Counted from the first letter of the stretch, positions 52,400 through 60,862 are shown. The stretch is 64,000 nt of DNA from Tunturibacter psychrotolerans (GCF_040359615.1 NZ_CP132942.1:3844001-3908000), one strand, 5' to 3'. Notes: generated by a model not told the origin, from the letters alone. Numbers and translations are program-made.

Positions 52400-53140
52400 C
52401 TAGCCTTCGGTCAGGGCGGCTTCGCGGGTAGCGTCGGCCGGGGTGGGGTTGATTTCGTCGGCGATGATGAGCCCATCGCGCAGTGTGATTCGGCGGTTGG
52501 CGTAGGAGGCCAAGACGGGATCGTGGGTTACGAGTACGAGCGTTGTGCCTTCGGTGCGATTGAGGTTAAGAAGAAGCTCCAGCACGTGGGCGCCGTTGGT
52601 GGTGTCGAGATTTCCTGTGGGCTCGTCCGCTAGGACGATGGGAGGGCGCAGGATGAAGGCTCGTGCTAACGCTACTCGCTGTTGCTCGCCGCCGGACAAC
52701 TGGACCGGATAGTGATCCATGCGTTCGGCGAGGCCGACGCTTGAGAGCAGGTCGCGTGCGCGGGGGATACCGTTTTCGTTTGTGTCGGCGTTCAACTCGT
52801 GCGGAAGGAGGACATTTTCGAGGGCCGTGAGAGTGGGGATCAGTTGATAGGACTGGAAGACGAATCCGATGGTTTTTCCGCGGACCTGGGCGAGTTTGTC
52901 CTCCGGAAGATAGCTTATCTCGGTGCCGTTGAGTCGAACACTGCCTGCGCTTGGAGTGTCGAGGCCCGCCAGCAGACCGAGGAGAGTGGATTTTCCGCTA
53001 CCGCTCGAGCCCATGATGGCGGCGAACTGACCCTTTGGAACTGTGAAGTCCAGTCCTTTGAGAATGTCGACGGTTCGGGGGCCGTTGCGGATCGACTTGC
53101 GGAGGTCTTTCACAGCGATCATGGGGGTTTGGTATGTCAA
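52400..53140 (-). CDS. ABC-transporter ATPase, YbbA/LolD-type
   Basis: The 246-residue ATPase has Walker A 'GSSGSGKSTLLGLLAGLD', the signature 'QLSGGEQQRVALARAFI', Walker B 'PPIVLADEPTGNLD' and the H-loop 'LVLVTHDPVLA'. It pairs with the permease immediately downstream. The long frame begins at TTG 53140; ATG 53122 (MIAVKDLRK) is an alternative closer to the usual start. The TesA-like gene is divergent, 46 nt away, which reproduces the E. coli tesA-ybbAP arrangement. Confidence 0.95.
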   Translation of the reverse strand: MTYQTPMIAVKDLRKSIRNGPRTVDILKGLDFTVPKGQFAAIMGSSGSGKSTLLGLLAGLDTPSAGSVRLNGTEISYLPEDKLAQVRGKTIGFVFQSYQLIPTLTALENVLLPHELNADTNENGIPRARDLLSSVGLAERMDHYPVQLSGGEQQRVALARAFILRPPIVLADEPTGNLDTTNGAHVLELLLNLNRTEGTTLVLVTHDPVLASYANRRITLRDGLIIADEINPTPADATREAALTEG

Positions 53141-53186
53141 CTTCGGGACTCTCCTTCTTCGACAACGGTTTTGTTACTTTGTAGAG

Positions 53187-53921
53187 ATGCGGAGAACGGC
53201 GTCTGGAATCATTTTATCGGTCTTGTCTCTTCTGGTGATGGCGCTTTCGCTGAGTGGCTGCCGAACCGAGAAGGCAACGAAGCCGGTTGAGACCATGGAT
53301 TCGGGACAGACGACGGGAGATGAGGCTCCGGTTGCGATGATGCCGAACGCACAAGGCGCGGTGGCAGATAAGAGGCCGGTGATCGTTTGCTTCGGCGACA
53401 GCTTGACGGCGGGCTATGGGACTGACCTAGGGCAGAGCTATCCCGACTATCTTCAGACGGATTTGGATGCGGAAGGATATAACTACCGGGTCGTCAACGA
53501 GGGCATCAGCGGCAATACAACCAAGGATGGCGTTGAGCGTCTGGACAGAGTGCTCGCGCTGAAGCCGGCAGTGGTCGTGGTGGAGTTCGGCGGGAACGAT
53601 GGGCTGCGTGGGCTGCGCATTGAAGATTCACGCACAAATCTGGATAAGATTGTTGGCACGCTCAAGGCAAGTGGTACTAAGGTAGTGCTCGCTGGAATTA
53701 CTCTTCCGCCGGACTATGGCCCGGATTACATCGAGCAGTTCACCGATACGTACGCCATGCTGGCAGCGAAGTATCATGTACCTCTTTTGCCGTTTCTGCT
53801 GAAGGGCGTCTTCGGCGTTGACGGCATGATGCAGGCCGATAGAACTCATGCAACGAGTGCGGGAAATCAGGTTGTGGTGAAAAATGTTCTGCCGTTGGTG
53901 ACGCCGCTGCTGAAGAAGTGA
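53187..53921 (+). CDS. tesA: TesA-like SGNH esterase/lysophospholipase lipoprotein
   Basis: The 244-residue protein has a lipobox 'ALSLSGC' after a hydrophobic signal and an acidic/Thr linker. An SGNH hydrolase follows: block I 'IVCFGDSLTAGYGTDLGQSYPD' (nucleophile Ser), block II 'VNEGISGNTTKDG', block III 'VVEFGGNDGLRG' and block V 'DRTHATSAGNQ' with Asp/His in a slightly altered DxxH. E. coli TesA/ApeA has thioesterase, arylesterase and lysophospholipase activities in the periplasm. ATG at 53187. It is divergent from the YbbAP-like genes. Confidence 0.9.
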   Translation: MRRTASGIILSVLSLLVMALSLSGCRTEKATKPVETMDSGQTTGDEAPVAMMPNAQGAVADKRPVIVCFGDSLTAGYGTDLGQSYPDYLQTDLDAEGYNYRVVNEGISGNTTKDGVERLDRVLALKPAVVVVEFGGNDGLRGLRIEDSRTNLDKIVGTLKASGTKVVLAGITLPPDYGPDYIEQFTDTYAMLAAKYHVPLLPFLLKGVFGVDGMMQADRTHATSAGNQVVVKNVLPLVTPLLKK

Positions 53922-53937
53922 TTCGCGGGCGCGGATC

Positions 53938-54810
53938 TCAGCCGAGGACGACGATGGGCTGCATCAGGGTGCCGGCGACGCGACGCGCGATTGCGAGCAG
54001 ATCGGTCGGAGAGGTGAATACTTTGATCAATGAGGCCTGTGAGAAGTCGGGCAGGTTGACCTGCATTCCGTTTCGTATCCGTCCTGCCATTTGATCGTCC
54101 ACGGTGACCGAAGGCATCTCGGGAAGGAGCGTGCGGGGGTGAGGCAAGAGGGCTTCGAGTTCGGCCACGGAGGCACTTTTTAGCTGGTCGATGGTGATGG
54201 CGTGGTTGAGGGCGAATGCGCCTGCGCGGGTTCGGCGCAGACTGGAGAGGTGAGCTCCGCAGTTCGCGAGTTGGCCGAGCTCGTGCGCCACGGAACGCAC
54301 ATAGCCGCCAGCCGAGACGGACATGACGAAGGATGCGGTGTCTCCTTCGAGGGAGGCTAACTCAAAGTTGTGGATGGTGATGCGTGCGGGTTTTACGGCG
54401 ACCTCAACTCCGGCTCGCGCGAGCTTGTGGGCGGCAACTCCGTTGATCTTCTTTGCGGAAAAAACGGGTGGGACCTGGTCCAACTCTCCGTGAAACTTTT
54501 GGCTCAGAGTTTGAAGCTGTTCGAGAGTGAGGTGCAACGGGAGGGGTTCGGCGGCTGGAACTCCGTCTGCGTCGAAGCTGTCGGTTGCGAAGCCGAAGCG
54601 GATATGGCCGGCGTAGTGTTTGTCAGCCTGTCCGAAGAACTGGGCCAGGCGTGTGTAGCGGCCTAGAAGAAGCGGCAGGACGCCCGTGGCCATGGGGTCG
54701 AGAGTGCCGAGATGGCCGATGGACTTTTCGCCAGTGGCTCGACGGACGATGGCGACGACGTCATGCGAGGTGATGCCGGAGGGTTTATCGAGTACAAGGA
54801 GACCATTCAT
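53938..54810 (-). CDS. truB: tRNA pseudouridine-55 synthase
   Basis: TruB makes pseudouridine 55 in the T loop of tRNAs. The start 'MNGLLVLDKPSGITSHDVVAIVRR' and the catalytic motif 'KSIGHLGTLDPMATGVLPLLLGRYT' (Asp in GTLDP) are diagnostic. 'GGYVRSVAHELGQLANCGAHLSSLRRTRAGAF' is the RNA-binding part, and a short PUA-like C-terminus is present. It is the last gene of a minus-strand run after folE (19-nt gap). ATG at 54810. Confidence 0.96.
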   Translation of the reverse strand: MNGLLVLDKPSGITSHDVVAIVRRATGEKSIGHLGTLDPMATGVLPLLLGRYTRLAQFFGQADKHYAGHIRFGFATDSFDADGVPAAEPLPLHLTLEQLQTLSQKFHGELDQVPPVFSAKKINGVAAHKLARAGVEVAVKPARITIHNFELASLEGDTASFVMSVSAGGYVRSVAHELGQLANCGAHLSSLRRTRAGAFALNHAITIDQLKSASVAELEALLPHPRTLLPEMPSVTVDDQMAGRIRNGMQVNLPDFSQASLIKVFTSPTDLLAIARRVAGTLMQPIVVLG

Positions 54811-54829
54811 GCAGTCTCCAGTTTAGCCG

Positions 54830-55438
54830 CTAGAAGCCGCTTCCCTGCCTGCGGACGAGCGAAAGGAACTCGTTGCGCGTCTGAAGTTGTGTTTTGAAGA
54901 CGCCGAGCATCGCGGAGGTGACCGTTGAGGAGTGTTGCTTCTCTACTCCGCGCATCATCATGCAGAGGTGCTGCGCCTCGAGGATGACCGCTACTCCCTG
55001 GGGATGAATTGCGTCGGTGATGGCTTCGCCGATCTGGCGAGTGAGGCGTTCCTGCACCTGAAGCCTCCGTGAGAAGACGTCGACGAGGCGTGGAATTTTG
55101 CTCAGCCCGATGACCTTTCCGTTGGGGACGTAGGCGATGTGCGCTTTTCCGAAGAAGGGTAGGAGATGATGCTCGCACTGGGAGAAAAACTCGATGTCTT
55201 TTACGATGACCATCTCGTCGTAGTCGACGTCGAAGAGAGCTTCGTGGAGAACCTCGGTCACGTTCATCGTGTAGCCGCGGGTGAGGAATGCCATGGACTT
55301 TTCCATGCGCTCGGGTGTGCGGAGGAGGCCGTCGCGTGTGGGGTCTTCGCCGATGCGGAGAAGCAGTTCGCGGTAGAGATCCTGTGTGGAAACACTGTCG
55401 AGTGATGGTGCGTCAATGGTGGCCGGGGTCAGTGGCAT
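54830..55438 (-). CDS. folE: GTP cyclohydrolase I (type IA)
   Basis: FolE converts GTP to dihydroneopterin triphosphate, the entry point for folate, biopterin and queuosine precursors. The 202-residue enzyme has zinc ligands in '[18 protein letters not shown]' (Cys, His) and '[16 protein letters not shown]' (Cys), with substrate contacts '[23 protein letters not shown]'. It starts 15 nt after a PTPS/QueD paralogue, so the metabolic order is mirrored in the operon. ATG at 55438. Confidence 0.97.
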   Translation of the reverse strand: MPLTPATIDAPSLDSVSTQDLYRELLLRIGEDPTRDGLLRTPERMEKSMAFLTRGYTMNVTEVLHEALFDVDYDEMVIVKDIEFFSQCEHHLLPFFGKAHIAYVPNGKVIGLSKIPRLVDVFSRRLQVQERLTRQIGEAITDAIHPQGVAVILEAQHLCMMMRGVEKQHSSTVTSAMLGVFKTQLQTRNEFLSLVRRQGSGF

Positions 55439-55453
55439 GGGTTGGCCTTTCTT

Positions 55454-55882
55454 TCAGATCGTGCCTGGCGTTGGCGTTGCGTCGCCGGCGTAGTCGAATG
55501 AGTTGTTGCTGGTCTCCTCGACGTGAACCCGCTCAAGATGAGCAGCGGGAAAGTTTTGGAAGATGCGGTAGATCTCGATGCTTAGATTTTCCGTTGTGGA
55601 GACTGTACTTGCAAAGCAATCCATGGTGTTGAGGTTCATGTGGTCGAATCTGGCAAGGAGGTTTGTTTGTGCGAAGGCGTCGAGGTCGGCGAGATTGCAG
55701 ACCATACCGGTTGAAGGATCCACCTGGCCGCTTAGCGTCACCTGCACGGTGTAGTTGTGGCCGTGGCCGTGAGGATTGTTGCATTTGCCGAAGACAGTAT
55801 GGTTCTTCGCGGCGTCGTAAGCCTCGGTGTGGAGGCGGTGCGAGGCGCTGAAGTGGTAGCGGCGATTAAGATGCGCTTTCAT
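55454..55882 (-). CDS. 6-Pyruvoyl-tetrahydropterin synthase / QueD-family protein, paralogue B
   Basis: The 142-residue protein has zinc histidines in 'RYHFSASHRLHTEAYD' and 'CNNPHGHGHNYTVQVTL', catalytic Cys in the same motif, Asp-His in 'ARFDHMNLNTMDCF', and 'STTENLSIEIYRIF'. The CNN.xGHGHNY form is closer to eukaryotic-type PTPS than to the CxxxHGH of standard QueD. It acts on dihydroneopterin triphosphate, the FolE product, and folE follows directly. The start ATG overlaps the previous gene's stop (ATGA). Confidence 0.88.
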   Translation of the reverse strand: MKAHLNRRYHFSASHRLHTEAYDAAKNHTVFGKCNNPHGHGHNYTVQVTLSGQVDPSTGMVCNLADLDAFAQTNLLARFDHMNLNTMDCFASTVSTTENLSIEIYRIFQNFPAAHLERVHVEETSNNSFDYAGDATPTPGTI

Positions 55883-56289
55883 GGCTCACCATAGTAGTCT
55901 GCGAAAAGATCGGGCATCTCGTAGACACGGACGCGGTGCAGCTTTGCGTGGGGAATTTTATTGTCAAGACGCTGCCAGATCGCGATTGCAATGTTTTCTG
56001 TTGTCGGGATCGCGGTTTTGAACTCGGGGACTTCGAGGTTCAGATGCCGGTGATCGTAGACGCTGACGACCTCCCGCTCGAGGATGTCTTTCAGCTCTTT
56101 GAGATCGACTACGAAGCCGGAGACGGGGTCTATCGAGCCTGCAACTGTGACCTCCAACGTGTAATTGTGCCCGTGGCCGTTGCGATTTGCACATTTGCCG
56201 AAGACGCGTTGGTTCTCCTCGGGCGACCAGGCTTCATTCCAATAGAAGTGGGCGGCGGAGAATTCGGCTTTGCGGGTTAGAAAAATCAT
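55879..56289 (-). CDS. 6-Pyruvoyl-tetrahydropterin synthase / QueD-family protein, paralogue A
   Basis: This 136-residue paralogue of the next gene has 'KAEFSAAHFYWNEAWSPEEN', 'GKCANRNGHGHNYTLEV' (catalytic Cys and zinc His), 'VYDHRHLNLEVPEFKTAIPTTENIAIAIW'. The two copies differ across most of their length, so this is an old duplication or separate acquisition. One may supply queuosine precursor and the other biopterin or an alternative folate route. A 4-nt ATGA overlap couples it to paralogue B. ATG at 56289. Confidence 0.88.
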   Translation of the reverse strand: MIFLTRKAEFSAAHFYWNEAWSPEENQRVFGKCANRNGHGHNYTLEVTVAGSIDPVSGFVVDLKELKDILEREVVSVYDHRHLNLEVPEFKTAIPTTENIAIAIWQRLDNKIPHAKLHRVRVYEMPDLFADYYGEP

Positions 56290-56345
56290 CGTTATTCCTG
56301 TGTTTAGACGTGTTTAAGAGAGGGGTGGATGCAAACCCAACGTAA

Positions 56346-57437
56346 CTAAGGGGCCGCGTTGTAGTTACGTCCCTTCCAGACAACAGTTTTTCTGAAGCGG
56401 TGGTGAATGACGCTGCGAAGAAGCATATAGATGAAAAGAGGTACGCCCAGTATCGAGATTGCTACATCGATGGCTGGGAAGTTCGAGCGGGCGACCCGGG
56501 AATAGAAGCGCCAGAGCGTTCGAACCCAGATGAGAAGGATAACGCTTCGCTGCCATGGCTGTAGCCAATAGAGGCCAAAGGCCGCGATGGGCAAGCCGAA
56601 GAAGAGAATGACATCGAGGACTCGCCAGAGCGCGAGGGCAACGGGCTTCGGGAAAAGGAGCGCGAGATTTTTGGTCCAGCCTTCGACCATCTCCGAGGTG
56701 GTCCGATACATGCGCGTGGAGACGGCTTCGGGGGCGTAGCGGAAGCGGATGGTGCGGGGCGGTCGTTTGATGTTCTCGGCGAGGGCGACGTCTTCGAGGA
56801 TGCGGTCTCCGACGGCACGATGTCCGCCGACGGAGAAGTAGGCTTCGCGTTCGACGAGGAGGAACTGCCCGTTGGCAGCGGCCAGGCGGCGGGCGGGATC
56901 GTTGACCTGCTTGGAAGGGTAGACGGAGGCCAGTTCTGAAAAGATCAGCGGCATGACGGCGTGCTGCCAGAAGCCGGTGACGATTTGACGAGGCGAATAG
57001 GAGAGCAGAGCTACTTTGTGGCGATCGGCTTCGCGGAGGGAGCGGGAGATGTCGTTGGTCTCGTGGAGGGTGTCTGCGTCGGTGAAGAGGAGATATTTGC
57101 CACGTGCGGCTTGAGCACCGGTCCAGCAGGCGTTGGTCTTGCCGGTGAATCCTGCGTTAGCGCTGAGATCTAAGGCCGGGGCGTCGAGGACGATCACGCC
57201 TGGGTGAATCGCGGCGGCTTCGGTGGCAATGCTGCGGGTGTCGTCGGTTGAGTCATCGTTGACGACAATCAGCTCCCACTGTTGGCCGAGGAGGAAACCG
57301 GGCTCAGACTGGCTGAGGATCGAGGCGAGGCAGGCGGGCAGCGAGCGCTGCTCGTTGCGGGCTGGAATGATGACAGAGAGTTCCAGGTCGGGTGATTCGT
57401 CAGGGTTCGGGGGATGCTCGAGGGACGGGTCGCTCAC
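56346..57437 (-). CDS. Membrane GT2-family glycosyltransferase
   Basis: The 363-residue protein has a GT-A catalytic domain: 'LELSVIIPARNEQRSLPACL', 'ELIVVNDDSTDDTRSIA', the DxD 'YLLFTDADTLHE', and 'DRILEDVALAENIK' with the acceptor-site Glu-Asp. Two or three membrane helices follow ('VLDVILFFGLPIAAFGLYWL', 'IDVAISILGVPLFIYMLL'). It resembles the HpnB/CrtQ-like group that acts on hopanoids or carotenoids, but the acceptor is unknown. GTG start at 57437; a TATAAT on the same strand ~9 nt upstream hints at a near-leaderless transcript. It precedes the PTPS-folE-truB run by 56 nt. Confidence 0.82.
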   Translation of the reverse strand: MSDPSLEHPPNPDESPDLELSVIIPARNEQRSLPACLASILSQSEPGFLLGQQWELIVVNDDSTDDTRSIATEAAAIHPGVIVLDAPALDLSANAGFTGKTNACWTGAQAARGKYLLFTDADTLHETNDISRSLREADRHKVALLSYSPRQIVTGFWQHAVMPLIFSELASVYPSKQVNDPARRLAAANGQFLLVEREAYFSVGGHRAVGDRILEDVALAENIKRPPRTIRFRYAPEAVSTRMYRTTSEMVEGWTKNLALLFPKPVALALWRVLDVILFFGLPIAAFGLYWLQPWQRSVILLIWVRTLWRFYSRVARSNFPAIDVAISILGVPLFIYMLLRSVIHHRFRKTVVWKGRNYNAAP

Positions 57438-57455
57438 GACTTCGTATTATAGGAA

Positions 57456-57950
57456 GTGGAGCGACTTGTGCGTAGATTGTTGATGAGTGCAGTGTTTGGG
57501 GTACTGCTGGTGGCGGGGTGCGACCGGGGCAGCCGTCCGGGAAATATTGATAAACCCGCGCCGCAGTTTGTGATGGGCGACGGTACCCGAACTGTCGATT
57601 TGAGCAAGCTACGCGGGCGGGTGGTCGTGCTGAACCTATGGGCGACCTGGTGCGCGCCCTGCATCGAAGAGCTGCCTAGCCTGCTGGCGTTACAGAAACA
57701 GATGCCGGAGCTGGCGATTGTTGCTGTGAGCATGGATCAGGACCCGGATGTCTATAAGCGCTTTTTGGTAGAGCATCACGTGGATGTGCTGACGGTTCGC
57801 GACGAGGACCAGAAGGTGAATGCGCTGTATGGTACGGTGCAGATTCCTGAGACCTACATTATCGATAAGCAGGGCGTATTGCGGCGGAAGTTCATCGGCG
57901 CGCAGGTGTGGACCAGCCCTGAGATTACGAGCTATCTCTCGAAGATGTGA
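57456..57950 (+). CDS. TlpA/ResA-like thioredoxin lipoprotein
   Basis: The 164-residue protein has a lipobox 'VLLVAGC' and a thioredoxin fold with the redox motif 'NLWATWCAPCIEELPSLL' (WCAPC) and the cis-Pro region 'GTVQIPETYIID'. It would reduce disulfides in the periplasm, for example in cytochrome c maturation. The start is uncertain: GTG 57456 gives the long form, GTG 57468 has a better-placed 'ggagc' SD. It is divergent from the glycosyltransferase with an 18-nt gap. Confidence 0.9.
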   Translation: MERLVRRLLMSAVFGVLLVAGCDRGSRPGNIDKPAPQFVMGDGTRTVDLSKLRGRVVVLNLWATWCAPCIEELPSLLALQKQMPELAIVAVSMDQDPDVYKRFLVEHHVDVLTVRDEDQKVNALYGTVQIPETYIIDKQGVLRRKFIGAQVWTSPEITSYLSKM

Positions 57951-58005
57951 GAGCGGTCGGAGTTTGTCGATTCAGCAGAGATGACTCGCTGATATGATCT
58001 AAGCC

Positions 58006-58269
58006 ATGACACAGCTTGATGTTCTTTATCGCTATGGAGTTCCTCCGACTGAAGCCTCGGCCGTGGCGATGGCCAAAATGCGTGAGGTGTATGGGGTCCG
58101 CCTGGTGGCTCTGGATGAGGCAAAGAAGACGGTAAAGGTTGAGTTTGACGCTACTCGTCTGACCGAACCGGTGATCTATGAGCTGCTCCGGCGCGCAGGA
58201 CTCGATATCGTCGAAACCATGCCGATGTTCGCTCCTCCTCCGCCGCCCGAGCCGGTTGTCGCGAGCTAG
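58006..58269 (+). CDS. Small conserved-looking protein, ferredoxin-like fold
   Basis: This 87-residue protein is unrecognised by name. 'MTQLDVLYRYGVPPTEASAVAMAKMREVYGVRLVALDEAKKTVKVEFDAT' shows the beta-alpha-beta-beta spacing of an HMA-like domain, without the CxxC metal site. It ends in a Pro-rich tail (MFAPPPPPEPVVAS). The ATG at 58006 follows the TlpA-like gene by 55 nt on the same strand, and tRNA-Arg lies 60 nt downstream. Confidence 0.6.
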   Translation: MTQLDVLYRYGVPPTEASAVAMAKMREVYGVRLVALDEAKKTVKVEFDATRLTEPVIYELLRRAGLDIVETMPMFAPPPPPEPVVAS

Positions 58270-58329
58270 TCGCCGGAGACAATTTTTCGGTAGTTTAGGA
58301 TGTTTCTGTAGTTCACTTCCCTGTTTTGC

Positions 58330-58406
58330 GCGCCCGTAGCTCAGCTGGATAGAGCATTTGGCTTCGAACCAAAGGGTCGGGAGTTCGAATCTCTCCGGGC
58401 GCACCA
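58330..58406 (+). tRNA. tRNA-Arg (anticodon TCG), CCA encoded
   Basis: The acceptor GCGCCCG (58330-58336) pairs with CGGGCGC (58396-58402), followed by A and CCA. The anticodon loop CTTCGAA (58362-58368) gives TCG (58364-58366). The T arm is GGGAG-TTCGAAT-CTCTC with one G-T pair. It is nearly identical to the second tRNA-Arg at 60717. Confidence 0.96.
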
Positions 58407-58425
58407 TATATTTAGTTCTTTTGAG

Positions 58426-58459
58426 ACCTCGGCTTATGCTCCGAGGTTTCCTCGTTTTT
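58426..58459 (+). terminator. Terminator after tRNA-Arg(TCG)
   Basis: A 7-bp stem acctcgg/ccgaggt (58426-58432 and 58441-58447) with an 8-nt loop is followed by a T-rich tail ending in a run of five T (58455-58459). Confidence 0.75.
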
Positions 58460-58521
58460 CAAAGCAAACCGGTGGAACAAACCGGAATAATGGGCGGATG
58501 GAACCGCATCTCGCCGGATGA

Positions 58522-59769
58522 GTGTTAGTATCTTCCCGTTCCTATGAGCTTGTGAGTTCAGGAGTCGAATCGTCAGGAGGAGTTCTGGACGAAGATGCCA
58601 AACTTGCTGCGCGGCCTTTCCTGCTCATGGAAGGTGGACCGCTGTTTACCCTACAAAAGCGGGTGGGGCTCATCAAGGAGGGATCTCCCTACCTCAAGAG
58701 AAGAGCGATTTTTGCCGCGTTGATCACGTGGTTGCCACTTCTGATATTGGCCGGGATGCAAGGGTTAGCTTTTGGGCACAACGTTCCTGTCCCTTTCCTT
58801 CGGGATTTCAGTGGATATACTCGATTCCTCCTTGCTGTCCCTTTGCTCCTGCTGGCCGAAAACGTGCTGGGGCCCCGCATCGCAGAGGCCGCTGCGCACT
58901 TCGTCACCTCGGGAGTTATACGGGAGAAGGATTTTCAGCGATTTGATGGGCTCGTCGATCGTGGTTTGCGCTTGCGCGATTCCGTGATTGCTGAGGTCGT
59001 CATCGCTGCTCTTGCCTATGCTCTTTCGTGGGTGTCCTTTAGAGAAATTCCGAATCACGTCGCTACGTGGTTTAGAAGTAGTGCAGAGACTGGTGGCATC
59101 CTTACATGGGCCGGCTATTGGTTAGTCGGATTCTGCATGCCGCTCTTTCAATTCCTTGTTTTGCGTTGGCTCTGGAGGTTGTTTCTCTGGTTTCATTTTC
59201 TGAGCGGGGTTTGCAAGCTAGACCTGCAGCTCTTTCCGACCCATCCGGACGAAGCGGCGGGATTAGGTTTTGTGGGCGACGCACAGCGGTTCTTTGGACT
59301 CATTCTCTTCGCTTTTTCGCTAGCGAGCGCGGGCGTGCTCGCTCGAGAGATCGTCTATGACCACATCCCCTTAGTCACCTACGCCCCGACGATTGCTGCC
59401 TATGTGGTGATTGCTCTTCTTATCGTCGTGGGACCGCTTATGGTCTTTACCGGAGTTCTGCTCAAGACAAAACGCGTCGGGCTCCATCAATACGGTGCGT
59501 TGGCAACCAACTATACCGGCTCTTTCCATCAGAAGTGGATTGAACATCAGACTCCGGAACAGGAACCGCTGCTGGGCAGCGCTGATATCCAGTCATTGGC
59601 AGACCTAGGCAACAGCTACGCCTACATCGAAAAGATGAAGCCCCTCCCGGTTGATCCTCGTACCTTATTGCACCTTGTGCTAGCGAGTCTGCTTCCGCTG
59701 ACTCCTCTGCTGTTAACAGTGATGCCACTGAAAGATATCTTGAAGTTACTGCTCAAGGTGTTTGCGTAG
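58522..59769 (+). CDS. Multi-pass membrane protein of unknown function
   Basis: I do not recognise a family. The product is up to 415 residues, with hydrophobic segments at about 62-85 (AIFAALITWLPLLILAGMQGLA), 97-117, 150-172, 188-225 (ILTWAGYWLVGFCMPLFQFLVL), 267-290, 295-322 and 383-405. Polar loops contain 'SGYTRFLLAVPLLLLAENVLGPRIAEAA' and 'DLQLFPTHPDEAAGLGFVGDAQRFFG', which look conserved. Start is uncertain: GTG 58522 or GTG 58552, or ATG 58627; an 'aggagg' at 58575 suggests a start around 58585-58630. It is flanked by a terminator on each side. Confidence 0.75.
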   Translation: MLVSSRSYELVSSGVESSGGVLDEDAKLAARPFLLMEGGPLFTLQKRVGLIKEGSPYLKRRAIFAALITWLPLLILAGMQGLAFGHNVPVPFLRDFSGYTRFLLAVPLLLLAENVLGPRIAEAAAHFVTSGVIREKDFQRFDGLVDRGLRLRDSVIAEVVIAALAYALSWVSFREIPNHVATWFRSSAETGGILTWAGYWLVGFCMPLFQFLVLRWLWRLFLWFHFLSGVCKLDLQLFPTHPDEAAGLGFVGDAQRFFGLILFAFSLASAGVLAREIVYDHIPLVTYAPTIAAYVVIALLIVVGPLMVFTGVLLKTKRVGLHQYGALATNYTGSFHQKWIEHQTPEQEPLLGSADIQSLADLGNSYAYIEKMKPLPVDPRTLLHLVLASLLPLTPLLLTVMPLKDILKLLLKVFA

Positions 59770-59849
59770 GCGAAGCTTCAGCCAGATGGCGCGGCGGCGG
59801 CTTGATAGGTGAGAAAGTTCGCGCACCAGATTTTCAGTGTGGCAAACAG

Positions 59850-59881
59850 ACGAGGGTCCAGACATCTGTCTGGGCCCTCGT
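59850..59881. terminator. Bidirectional terminator between convergent genes
   Basis: Arms acgagggtccagac (59850-59863) and gtctgggccctcgt (59868-59881) form a 14-bp stem with one G-T pair and an 'atct' loop. 'tgacttttg' follows on the plus strand. It lies between the membrane gene and the minus-strand gene at 59933. Confidence 0.75.
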
Positions 59882-59932
59882 TGACTTTTGAATGCGACAG
59901 CCCCCTTTTGCATTGAGGGGCAGGCAGAAGGT

Positions 59933-60487
59933 TCAACAGCGATAGAAAGCGCCGCCGACCTCCCATTGATATTGAGCGACCAGGTCGAACCAGTCCAGCT
60001 GGTTTGTCTCGATATTTTGATGGAAGCGATGCTGCCTGTTCCAACCGCAAACGAGCGCGAAGTCTTTACCGACGGCCCAGTGATAGACGAGCCCACCTGA
60101 GGAGTTTCGGAAGTAGACGTCGTGATAAAGGTTGTAATCTTCCCGGCCAGGATCGAAGCTGGAGGTCGCCCCCGGGAATGGGCGGCCATCGGGTGTGCGT
60201 GCCCCAGCCGAGGTGATGAGGTATTCGAGAGACATCTCGATGGAGACTAGGCCCGTGTTTGGATTGGTCAGGCGGATGAGAGTGACCGTTACGTTGATAA
60301 GGTCAGCGATCCGGCCACTGCCGTCGTTCCAATGAATTTCGCCCTGATCGGGACCGAAGGTTTTCATTGGTATCTGCATGTCGGCCTGGATTCCGCGGAG
60401 CTTCGTAAAAGCCTTTAGGGGACCGACATGAACCAACTTAGGTTTTGACGTTGCGTGAAGTCGCAAGTCGCCAGGCCTGAGTTCCAT
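59933..60487 (-). CDS. Hypothetical protein
   Basis: This 184-residue soluble protein has no signal peptide and no family I can name. It has a beta-rich look: 'GRIADLINVTVTLIRLTNPNTGLVSIEMSLEYLI', 'DVYFRNSSGGLVYHWAVGKDFALVCGWNRQHRFHQN'. It starts 'MELRPGDLRLHATSKPKLVHVG' at ATG 60487 and ends 'YQWEVGGAFYRC'. Its 3' end faces the bidirectional terminator, consistent with a real transcription unit. Function is unknown. Confidence 0.6.
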   Translation of the reverse strand: MELRPGDLRLHATSKPKLVHVGPLKAFTKLRGIQADMQIPMKTFGPDQGEIHWNDGSGRIADLINVTVTLIRLTNPNTGLVSIEMSLEYLITSAGARTPDGRPFPGATSSFDPGREDYNLYHDVYFRNSSGGLVYHWAVGKDFALVCGWNRQHRFHQNIETNQLDWFDLVAQYQWEVGGAFYRC

Positions 60488-60716
60488 ACTCGGAGAAGAA
60501 GAGACAGCTTTTTCTTATACTGATTTCATTTGATTACTCCTGCAATACCCTGTTTGCAGCAGATGGTGGCGGGATGGTTGCCTCTGGTACGGCGCCATTT
60601 TCAGGGTAAGTAGACCATGGTTGTCAGGTCATAAACCTTGGTCCGGAGATCAGGGCGGTCTCTTGATAGAAGAGGAAAATTCCTATATCTTTAAAAGGTT
60701 GCAACCCACGCAATGT

Positions 60717-60793
60717 GCGCCCGTAGCTCAGTTGGATAGAGCATTTGGCTACGAACCAAAGGGTCGGAGGTTCGAATCCTTCCGGGCGCACCA
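60717..60793 (+). tRNA. tRNA-Arg (anticodon ACG), CCA encoded
   Basis: GCGCCCG (60717-60723) pairs with CGGGCGC (60783-60789), followed by A and CCA. The anticodon loop CTACGAA gives ACG, whose A34 would be converted to inosine by TadA to read CGU/CGC/CGA. It differs from the tRNA-Arg at 58330 at only a handful of positions. Confidence 0.96.
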
Positions 60794-60862
60794 TTCAATC
60801 GCAAAAGCTCTGACTGTAATGGATCGCAACCACTGATTTTTTCGTGGCGGGCTTGCTGTTTC

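Noticed and set aside
57446..57451. TATAAT as a promoter for a leaderless glycosyltransferase mRNA
   Set aside because: The -10 is perfect but I find no -35 at 16-18 nt, so I mention it in the gene entry without listing a promoter.
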